48,381 bases of DNA from Sergeia podlipaevii (Eukaryota > Euglenozoa > Kinetoplastea > Trypanosomatida > Trypanosomatidae). The translations under genes and the position numbers were made by a program. The notes beneath the pieces were generated by a model that had not been told where the DNA came from, searched no databases, and saw only the letters and a program-made list of their open reading frames with translations. This document shows, one piece after another, positions 1-9,000 of the stretch. The first letter of the stretch is position 1; each line of letters begins with the position of its first letter. The DNA lies in contig JASANZ010002152.1 of the NCBI GenBank assembly GCA_030849805.1, forward strand, positions 7,095-55,475, written 5' to 3'.

Positions 1-1323
1 CCGTACACGTTGTTCGGCAGCCGCGGACCGCGCACCTCGTGTGGGTCGCACGCCTCAAACTTGCCCATCTCCACGGCGCGCGCAATGTCAGCGGCGCTCA
101 GGCTCGTGGCCTTGATGGTGCGGGACAGTTGCTTGTGCTGGGACATGGCTTGGTCCATGTAGCGCAGCGCGGCACGCAGGAAGTCCTTGGTCGAACTCCG
201 GGAGGTGTGCAGGGAGAGCACGGCGTCGATGTTGAGTGGGGTCGTCACCTTCAGATGTAGTGGCCAGCTGCTGTGGTGGGGCAGCATAACAATGTCCGCC
301 TCGGCCATGCCATTCAGCCGCTGCATCTCCGCGTACAGGTCCTCGTTGCTCACGCCAAGCTCCGACGCGTTGGGGGTCTTGTGGCCTAGCCTCTCCGCCG
401 TCGGGGGGTCACGGGGTCGGCGCCGTCCAGCACGATCGCGTCCGCTGCCGAGGCCGCGACCGGTGGGAGGCCAAAGCCGAGGTAGCGCTCCAGCGTCTGC
501 AGGCGCTTGTGACCGGCCAGCCGCATCAGTGTCGCCGAGGACGTGCCGCCATTCGCCAGCATGCGCAGCGCACCCTTCGGGACCGACGGCAGTGCGGACC
601 CCGGCTCATGCTCCGCAGCGCACTCAGGATCAGCGTGCACAGGTCCCCGCTCTGCCGGAACACCACCTGCTTGCCCCGCCGCTGGGTCAGCAGCTTCGCA
701 AGGGACGACGCATCCGTGCATGACAGGCTGAAGCTGGCGTTGTAAGGCCCGCCCAGCTTGGCACCCTTGCCGCAACGCATCTTCACCACAAGCGGGTAGC
801 GACCCTGCGCGTTGGGCTTGTCCGCCAGACGGATGTCCAGCCTCTGCAGCGTGGTCACTCCAAATGCACGCGCCGCAAGCACCCACATCAGCTGCAGCAT
901 CAGGGACGCCTCTGGGGACTTGCGCTCGAGCTCCGCACGCGCGTGCTCCACATTCACCTCCCGCACCGGCTTTGGCGCACTTGCTGGCGTGATCTGCGTG
1001 CGGTGCCGCGCTAGCTTCGTCGCGGCCACCCACTCCGGGCACTGGCGCAGGTTCACGCCCTCCGTCTGGTTGGTGTACAACGCAAGGTCACGCAGGGCAC
1101 CAGCCATCGCCGAAAGACGCTTCGAGATGGTGGACCACTTCCAGTGCCGGGCCAGCGACTGGCGCCTCACTAGCTCCACCACGGCTTGCGGTAGGTCGAA
1201 GGACAGCAGCTTCTCCGGCATCGCACGCAGGTCCCGCAGGCCCACAATGTGCAGTCCTCGCATCGCTGGGATGATCCCGTCCCACGAAAGCTGGCTCACG
1301 TGTGGGGGCCTCCCTGTGTGCAT
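1..1323 (-). pseudogene. Frameshifted tyrosine recombinase of a TATE/DIRS-like transposable element, running off the left edge
   Basis: The gene reads leftwards in three frames joined at two homopolymer runs. The first frame (1323 to about 600) ends with the recombinase core entry: LMWVLAARAFGVTTLQRLDI contains the first catalytic Arg, followed by a basic CGKGAK stretch. After a shift in a GGGG run near 598-603, the second frame continues with PKGALRMLANGG and then AGHKRLQTLERYLGFG, which supplies the late His and the Tyr nucleophile. A second shift in a run of six C (403-408 on the plus strand) restores a third frame, open from about 400 to base 1. This order of motifs is that of tyrosine recombinases in DIRS-like elements and kinetoplastid TATEs. 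The HxxR motif appears as SVPK, so a catalytic pair may be altered. The frame is open upstream to a TGA at 1414-1416, so the true start is uncertain. The region is clearly more GC-rich than its flank. Sequencing error is an alternative to true decay. Confidence 0.75.
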
Positions 1324-1413
1324 GAACCACGCTCTTGGGCAGCCGGCGAGGCCGAAACTCCGTCTGACCTTCAGGTTTAACGTCGGGATGGCACTGTTCT
1401 TGACAGCGCTACA

Positions 1414-3075
1414 TCAGTTGTCACCATTGTACTTGTCAGTTTCACCTTATAGTAAGGCTCTTTTACTTATTGAAGTGTAGTGTCACAATCTTCTTAGGGT
1501 ACCTCACTCACGCACCTGGAATATGCGTGCTATATCATGCCTGCGTATGGAAGTAGTACCCACTTGTAATGACAGTGCTACACAGCTTGCCTTTGGAAGC
1601 GTGAGCCAAGCAGGAAGTGTCAGTGATGAGGAAACGTGAGGGACAGCCTTGATACCAGATAGACAAACAATATTGCTGAGATCACTGCTGCAACTATGGT
1701 GGAAGAGATGGCCATTGTTATTGTCCCTCTTGCAATTCTTTGGTGCGATGTGCCACCGTGTATATTGAATGGCAGCTGATTTAGCGGTACTCCAAGCGCA
1801 ATGACTGCAGCGGCTATAAACCTACCTCAAAGAGATGATCCTTTCATATATTGAGAGAAGTGAGCCGCCACTGAGAGCCATGATTCTATAGACCTGTGAT
1901 GACGAAAATGAAACTCACGCTTTCCAATGGCATCCTGGTGTTCGGTGAAGTTGCTTACCTGATGCTTTGCAGAGAGAGGGGCGTCCTTCTTCATTCAACC
2001 CTGATATGTTCTGAGAGTGAGCTACAGAAGCTGAATAGAGAACTTTGTGAGGAAGGCTGTGAGCGCAGTAAAAACGAGTCTATTGGGTAGATGCAGCGGT
2101 AGCAAGTGCTCTTGTTGAGTGTTGCCTCAGTTGAAGCGTGCGCAGAAAGGCTCCATGAAAGCGCTTGCCACGTCATTCCTTCTGTCTGCTGCTTTCCTCA
2201 GTGGCACAGCAGCGTTGAAGACTCGCCTAGTGAATGCGCAATCCTTAGCGGTACACGCAGCTCGAGGATATAGTGGCCACCGCAGCTCTACCAGCCTGCA
2301 TGAGTGCCACTGTTATAAAGCAACTGAGAAGCAATGCTACGCTAATCTTGCGTTTGAGAGTGTCTTCTCACAATCACCTTGGGATTCTTCATCAGCTTCA
2401 TAATTGGGGGGCTGAGGCCCCCCAAGCCCCCCTCAGAAAGGGAAGATCACTGTGCTGAGAGAAAGGTGGTGGAGCTGTGCTTTGAGAGAAGGAGCAACGA
2501 ACCTGCCAGGTTGCTCATGAAGCAGAGAAGCAAAGCTTGACTGAGAGGCAAGTCGTACTTGGCAAGAGAGGGTGAGGTGCTGTGGAAGTTACCACATAGA
2601 TATTGGTTATTATTTTTCATTTCATTTTCTGGCTTCGTTTCTTAACCTTCTCTATGTTTCGTTCATCGTTACTGTTCATGGTTCTCTTAAAAGTATGCTT
2701 CTATTTCTTCCTCTCATAATTTTTCTCTTCATATGTTAAATTTGTTTTCCGCGTTCGCACTATATTGCTCTCTTTGCCATCTTTTCCATAATATCTTCAT
2801 TTTCTTTTCATTTATTTACATCACATATCTCTTCTGATAGCGCTTTAATTTTATTTACGCAGATAAAGCTCCGCTTGCTCTGCTGTTCGTGCCTCATCAT
2901 ATGGCTCAGTGATAAGTGAATCCTAAATTGCAAGGGCAAGTCCCAAGTCCTCCATCTAAGTTCTTACTGCTGGGAAATGTACAAAAAAAAAAAAAACGTT
3001 ATTTGTAAACTTTAAACTTCCGCAAAGGATGGATACTGCGCGACAGAGGTTGGTATGGGAGGACTATTTAAGGGG
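1414..3075. other. AT-rich region without a supported gene
   Basis: Composition falls abruptly from the GC-rich recombinase to AT-rich DNA near 1,380-1,400. No minus-strand frame of gene quality is present. The stretch 1.6-2.6 kb is rich in GAGAG motifs and contains a GC hairpin at 2406-2423. The stretch 2.6-2.9 kb is T-rich on the plus strand. A run of 14 A at 2982-2995 reads as a T tract on the minus strand and is followed by CAGCAG, so it could be a trans-splice acceptor for a transcript entering the recombinase. It may hold the 5' flank of the mobile element. Confidence 0.5.
2406..2423. repeat. Perfect GC hairpin
   Basis: Seven G/C pairs (GGGGGGC and GCCCCCC) close a TGAG loop. A second, overlapping pairing is possible between CTGAGG at 2412-2417 and CCTCAG at 2431-2436, so two alternative structures compete. 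It lies in gene-free DNA between the recombinase and the decayed gene. Confidence 0.7.
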
Positions 3076-3096
3076 TGCTAAATCATGTTCAACTTC

Positions 3097-3883
3097 TCAA
3101 AGGAGATAGAACATCCACGATACGGCGGAGCTCTGACGACAGAGGCTACCGCCTTGATTTAAGACGTCCTCGCCTGACTGACACTGGCCACCAGACTGCA
3201 TCCAGTTGCCACGCAAGAAGCTGCTGGCGGGAGGTGAGTCATAGTTACTGTAGAAGGACCCCTTCAGCGGCTGAATATTGTCCTGCCCATCAGAGATGCT
3301 GACGGGCTGCGGCATGGGCATGATGGACGCCATGCTGGAGTATTGTACGCGGGTGGCATGAGGGCAGGCTGCGCTGCCGCGTCATCGTAACTGTATGGGT
3401 CCCAGAAGATCGTCTCAAGACGCACTTGACGAAGAGGAAAGTTGGGGCCCTGCACGTTTGTCACTCAGTAGTTCACGCAGCAAAGAGGGTGCCTACTGGA
3501 TGGGCACTCCTTGACGATCAAGACGCGTAGGTACGCCTTGAGGCACTAACATGCATTCGTTGCGAAGCACGAGCTGTAAGCGTTAAGATATGAGCGTATG
3601 ACGTTCACAACGGCTTGCTGCATCTCTGGCGTGTAAATGCTGATCTCCTTGCTCGTGTCGTAGTTTAGAGAATTATCGTAACAGGCTGAAAATCGTAATT
3701 GCCGGATGCAGAGTTGGTGCGGCGCACTACGCAGGTGTATGTGTAATGTAAGTGCACCAACAGTAAGTCAACAGGTGCGGCGGGCATCGTGGGCGTCAGT
3801 ATCAAAAGGGTCAGCAGCGGAGCCAGCAGCGCAAATGAGAAGCGTACACTCAAAGCTTTCCGCAGCAAATGAAACGGGTTCAT
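3097..3883 (-). pseudogene. Decayed gene for a probable secreted or membrane protein
   Basis: An ATG at 3883 opens a frame with a basic N-terminus followed by a long hydrophobic stretch (FSFALLAPLLTLLILTP), which looks like a signal peptide or anchor. Coding then continues in pieces. A frame shift near 3670-3690 leads to a stretch containing ISIYTPEMQQAVVNVIRSYL, then an in-frame TAG at about 3549 and, after a Cys-rich segment, an in-frame TGA at about 3467. Beyond it lies VRLETIFWDPYSYDDAA. A further shift near 3333 leads to the last open piece ending at 3097. The pieces keep ordered, protein-like composition over about 790 bases on the strand of all other genes, which argues for one broken gene rather than noise. 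I do not recognise the family. All neighbouring genes use standard stop codons, so reassignment is not an explanation. Confidence 0.5.
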
Positions 3884-4708
3884 TACTGTAAGTGCAAGGG
3901 AAAAAGGTAGAAGTGTCTGCGTGAATCAATGTGTGCCTGATTGGTCAAAGTAAAAGAATGTGCATCAAGTGTTATGCCAGCTATTAAGAGCCTTGGGAGG
4001 AGGTGATGCAAATGGTGGTGAATACAAAAGCAAAAATAAGGAAGTAAAAGGGTAAAAGGGAGGCACTACAAACTATAAAACACAAACGAAAAGCAAGTGA
4101 AAAGCGCGTTCACTCACAGCGCCACACTACCAGCATTGGTGTTCAGATGCATTACAACCTAAACGCCGCGGGTAGGGCTCCCTCCTTTCTACTTTTCTTT
4201 TTTTTATTTTGCCTAAGATATTGAGATTTTCACAGTACGGCTGGCTTCTTTCACGCATACCGCGGCGCACATGCTTTTCTCGATAAAAAATTGAAAAAAA
4301 AAATCAGTTGAGATACTAAAACTCGTTTGAGGGGCAAATAGCCGATTTGCATATATGGGAAAAAAAAAACCGTGACGCACATCAATATATAACATTGATC
4401 TCGTTCTACCATTCAGGGAAAAGAGATAAATATTGATATAGAATAATAATGAGAACTAAGAAATAACAAAACAGAGTGAGCATAGACAGCATCACTTAGT
4501 GCGCTAAAGTGACTGATAGTACAAGCGTACGATCCTGCGTTCCACGAGAGAAAAAAAAGATAACTCTTATTTCCCGGTGATGCTACTCACTTGTCGATTT
4601 TCTTTGTGCTCTCGGTGAATGCATTTCATTTTTGTCGTTGCTGTTTCCTCTCCTTTTTTCGGTGAGTGGCGCATTCTACGACCGCCGCGAAAAGGGGGTG
4701 GGGAGATA
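3884..4708. other. Intergenic: peroxiredoxin 3' UTR and upstream flank of the decayed gene
   Basis: No credible gene. The stretch is AT-rich with several short A and T runs. In transcription order it would hold the 3' UTR of the peroxiredoxin mRNA, then the leader of the decayed gene. I see no RNA gene. Confidence 0.5.
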
Positions 4709-5311
4709 TTAGTTGACCTTGCTGAAGTAGCCCTCAACGGAGCCCTTGGGGTCGGGCTTCATGGTGGCCGCACCGGGCTTCCAGTTGGCGGGGCACACCT
4801 CGCCGTGCACCTCCACAAACTGGAAAGCCTCAACAAGTCGAAGCACTTCCTCAATATTGCGACCGACGGGGTTGTCGTTGACGGTGAACTGGCGGAGGTT
4901 GCCCTTGGGATCGATAATGAACACACCGCGGTACGCGATGCCGTCGTCCTCTTTGAGGCAGCCGTAGGAGCGGATGATGGACTTGGTCTTGTCTGCGAGG
5001 ATGGGAATCTCCATCTTGCCAAGGCCGCCCTTCTTGCGGTCCTGCGTTGTCCACGCAAGGTGGGAGTACTCGCTGTCCATGGAGCAGGCGATCACCTCGC
5101 AGTTGATATCGTTAAACCTCTTTACGTTGTCGGAGAACTGGCAGATCTCGGTGGGGCACACGAAGGTGAAGTCGAGGGGGTAGAAGAAGAGCACCACCCA
5201 TTTGCCCTTGTAGGACGAGAGACTGATCTTCTTGAAGGTACCATTGGGCATAAGTGCGATCTCATCGAACCCGGGGGCGGGATGGTTGAGCTTGGCGTCG
5301 CCGCAAGACAT
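4709..5311 (-). CDS. TXNPx: Typical 2-Cys peroxiredoxin (tryparedoxin peroxidase)
   Basis: A 200-residue thiol peroxidase that would reduce hydroperoxides using tryparedoxin, the end of the trypanothione cascade. The peroxidatic Cys lies in [14 protein letters not shown] (about residue 52) and the resolving Cys in GEVCPANW (about residue 173). The VCPANW form and the absence of a targeting extension match the cytosolic family members of trypanosomatids rather than the mitochondrial ones. Both GGLG (in [11 protein letters not shown]) and a C-terminal YF (EGYFSKVN) are present, a pairing linked in this family to easy over-oxidation of the peroxidatic Cys. The ATG at 5311 is preceded by a T8 tract and CAG that would leave a 22-base leader. 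Length is normal and nothing is broken. Confidence 0.96.
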   Translation of the reverse strand: MSCGDAKLNHPAPGFDEIALMPNGTFKKISLSSYKGKWVVLFFYPLDFTFVCPTEICQFSDNVKRFNDINCEVIACSMDSEYSHLAWTTQDRKKGGLGKMEIPILADKTKSIIRSYGCLKEDDGIAYRGVFIIDPKGNLRQFTVNDNPVGRNIEEVLRLVEAFQFVEVHGEVCPANWKPGAATMKPDPKGSVEGYFSKVN

Positions 5312-6007
5312 GGTTAGCTTTATTGATTGGTTGCTGAAAAAAACGTTAAGTCGGAACGATAGTTCTCTCTAGCGTCAATTGATGATAATTGTGTTGATCA
5401 GAAAGGGGGTAGAAAAATATTTAAAAATAAATATGTAACAAAAAGAATCAGAGTATCCCGGACAGTTTGATGTAGTAAAGTTTAGCAAAAAGAAAAAGAA
5501 AAAATGCATGTATTAGGCCACATTGATGCCTTATTTTCTTTCCTCTCTCTCTCTCTCTCTTGCTTTACTGTTGTAGTTTTTCACTGCATGTTTGGTTTGT
5601 GTAAAATGAACATTATTTACATCAGTATTCACCAAAAAGGGAAAGAGGCAAACAACTTTCCTGCATTCACGCCAATACAAAAACACTTTCGCAGCGCTTG
5701 TGCCAAATATATATATAACACTATGCACCTCTCTATGCATGATCTATAAAATATCAGTGTTCATGCAAAACAAACACAAAGCAAAAGGTGAGAGTATCAA
5801 AAGTATACATCATCGTACAACGGAGCGTCCTTCCGTTGATATCTGACATTTTCAAAATCGCGTTTATTTCTCTTCACCTTCTTCTTTCTTTCTCTGTTTT
5901 TTTTTTATTATTTTCTTTCCGTCGTTCTATTCCTCTCTCTCTCTCTCTTGTGCGTGCATCCTAGTGTGTGGCATCAAAATACTGCCATCCTCTTGTGCTC
6001 ATGCACG
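5312..6007. other. Intergenic: dynein 3' UTR and peroxiredoxin leader
   Basis: No gene seen. It contains two CT dinucleotide tracts on the plus strand (about 5545-5560 and 5934-5949), which are purine tracts in the sense of transcription. Long A-rich runs lie upstream of the peroxiredoxin acceptor. Confidence 0.5.
5334..5344 (-). promoter_or_regulatory. Predicted spliced-leader acceptor of the peroxiredoxin
   Basis: On the minus strand, a run of eight T is followed at once by CAG (5336-5334), 22 bases before the ATG. This is a textbook trans-splice acceptor and supports the chosen start. Confidence 0.7.
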
Positions 6008-9000
6008 TTAAAACTGAAGTTGCGTGAACAGAGCAGTACCACGTAGCACCCAGTGGTTCTCCTCTTCTTGTGGGTCGCGTGGAAGGTTCATAGTGAGAAT
6101 AAAGTTCGTGGAATGTCCAGTAGTGGATAGTACACCGCGGCGGTCCGTAGTCTTGTAGCAGGGGCAGTTGTAAATCGGCTGCTCTAGAATGTCTTCTGGC
6201 TTGGCAGGAACCAACTTCATCACTGGGAAGGAAACAAACAACTCCTTGGGCTTGCTCTCGCAGAGTACGCCGTTGTTCCATCCTGCACCCTCGAGAAACA
6301 GACCATAAATATAGCAGCCCTCTTCTGGTGGCGTAGTAAAGGACTCCTCGGTCATGACAAAGAAGTCCCACACCAGTTTGTCTATCTCAATCTGGTACTT
6401 GCGAGCGTAGTTCTGCATCACGCCTGTCAGGAATGACTGAGTGAAGAAGAAACCGCTAAGCCAGAACATCGGCGGTGGTCCCTGCTCACACCACTTATTC
6501 AAGAAATCGAGCCTGGCAATCAGGTCATTCACGTAGGACCCGAATGGCTTCAGTGAAGGATACGAACGCTTCTTCCACGACTCAGGCACCTTGCCATCAT
6601 ACATGTAGTTGAACACTTGTTCAAGTTCAGAGCTCATCACCACCTTTCCGCTGATTGCGTCCTGCACGTCCACGAGCGACCGCCGCACCACGTCGAGAAG
6701 TCTATTGTACCGAATCGCCTCCTGCAGAAGCACTGTGTTCATGGACTGGGCATAGTCTATGGGATGCTTCTTTTGGATCTCCTCCACGTCAAATAGTTTG
6801 GGAAGTCGGCTGAACACCTCCGCCGCAAGCTGCTTGACAGTTGTCTTGGGATCCAGCTTGGCCGACGAGCCTGAGACGTCTCCTTCATTGCCACCGCTGC
6901 CGCCCGTAGACTCGCGCGGCTGAGTGGACAGTGTCGCATCAAGAAGGAATCGTGCGTCACGCTCGTCCTTCGTGATGTCAGCGTTCTCGTGCAGTCCAAA
7001 GATCGCGGGAGGCTGCTGAAGCGAGAAGCTTTGGATGTAATCAACGTACGTCTGGTATTCACCAAAGCGTGGTGCGTAGTACTCGGCCGCATCGCCGCAG
7101 AAGACGTAGTCGTCTTCAAGAATAAAAGGCGTAAAGTAAACCTGCAAAGTTGCCATGAGGCACCGCCTATCCCAGTCATCAGTGACACGACCGCCGTAGT
7201 TACACTGCCCCACAAGGTACAGCAGAGCATCATACGGCACCACGTCGTTCTCGTTGAGAAACATGTTCAGCTGACGGATACTAATGCGACGATCTGTGTC
7301 GTTGAACTCGTAAGGGCGATTCCAGCCTAGTGGACCGTACTGTCGGCGCTCCTGCACCACAGCATGGAAGAAACACAGCCCAAAGAGCATCTTGCGCCAT
7401 GTTTCAGGCTTGTTGGAAGACCCAAAGAACTCCATATCTGCAACGGGATCTGATAAGAAGGACTGTAAAAGATTGCTCTTGAGACCCTTTGGCGGCTCCT
7501 GGACTAGCTTGACGCCGTTCTGCAGAATGGCAATAGGGAATGTGTCACTTGGAAGAGAAGTAAGCCACAAACGATAGTCGCGATGCAGTTTCTCCTTCGC
7601 GCTCACGTCACTATAGTTTTCAATGATGCGGGATAGCGCGGGCATAAAATCTTCGTACAAGTGGCAATTCTGAAGCAATACCCAGTTGCCTTGGCGAATG
7701 CCATTCTCAATCAACTCACGTGCAGGCTCGTCCTGACCCTGACCAAGAGACAGTTTGTACATACGATTCTGATTCATTCCCTTCTGCTCCGCTACACGGT
7801 CTAGCTCCGCATTTGGGTCGGCACCAGGGGAAAGCACCATAATGATCGGAACAGACGGGTCATATGCAAGCTCGTCCACGACGGTTTCGAGCGCGTATAG
7901 TGGCGGAGCTACAAAAAACTCGCCAAGAGTCTGACGTACGTAGTCCGTCACGGCAGGGATAATTTTGTCTGTGCGGAAGCAGCGGACTAGAATCATCTTC
8001 TCAATGTTGATAAGCTTGTTGAAAGGTTCGGGCAGCTCAAGCTCGAGTGGGTCCGACGATTCGTAGTAGTCATGGAAGAACATCTCGAGCGTCTTGACGT
8101 CTTCGACCACATTGGCAAACTGTGGGAGTTGCATTCCTGCGCGGAATAGCATTTTCCAGTTCTGCGCAGGAAGCCAGGCGAAGGGATTCTCAGTGAGACC
8201 GTGCTCACCTTCAAACCCACCCATGAGCAGCCACCGCAGTAGCATGGAATCGACTTCGTATATCTTGAGGGACATAATGAAGGAAAAGAGAAGCTGATCA
8301 CGTGCAAAGAGAGAGCGACAGATACGCTGGTACAAGGATGATTTGAAGGTTGTGTTGATGTTGCTGATGCGCTCCTCCACATCACTCGACTTCTCACTGT
8401 TGGCGAGAGACTCCTGGAAAATAGACACGTACGCTTGCAAAGAGTTCTGGTACATTGGATCGATGTTTGCCAGTTCCGTCACGCAAAAGAAGAGAATGGC
8501 ACCAAGGTGAGCAACGGGAACAAAAAGGTTACGCGTGCGGTCACTGATGCGCTCCATCGCCTCAATCTCCTCCTGGCGCTTTGCGATGCGGTCGCTCTGC
8601 TCCTTTGAGCTATCCAATTCGTTAATGGCCTCCTCGCTCTCTAGGATGTTGCCCTCTGATGAAAGAATCGCCAAAATGCGATCCTCGGTGCTCTTAAGAC
8701 CAGCCTGATTGACAGCAGCCTCAAGGGTGAGAGCTTGCTTCTTCTCCTCCACATCACGCCGCTCGCTCATCATTACACGCTGTAGCAGCTGATCCTGCAA
8801 GCCTTGCTCCGTAATCATAAAATTAATGAGAGTGACCTTAGTGCTGACTTCAGGCAAGTAATGCGGTCTCGGAAGCTTCGTCGTCATGTAGAAACGAAAC
8901 TCATCGTTCCACTCGACAGCCTCACCGAGATGCATGACCCACATGCTACCTTCCTTGACAACGCGCTTCAGAAGAAGGTTTTCTAGCATAGGATCAAGTG

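Noticed and set aside
1896..2090. Plus-strand 64-codon frame
   Set aside because: Short, opposite to the array and without splice signal or family similarity.
2155..2403. Plus-strand 82-codon frame with a signal-peptide-like start
   Set aside because: It runs against the strand of every other gene, has no homology I recognise and no clear upstream splice tract. Kept only as context for the hairpin.
3097..3883. Stop-codon reassignment to explain in-frame TAG and TGA
   Set aside because: All intact genes here end in standard stops and contain none internally, and the region also needs frameshifts, so gene decay is simpler.
4213..4395. Minus-strand 60-codon frame near the peroxiredoxin
   Set aside because: The reading passes through T runs (FFF blocks), has no splice acceptor and no recognisable motif.
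4619..5317. A 232-codon plus-strand frame opposite the peroxiredoxin
   Set aside because: It is antisense of a clear gene. Its length results from codon bias on the real strand.
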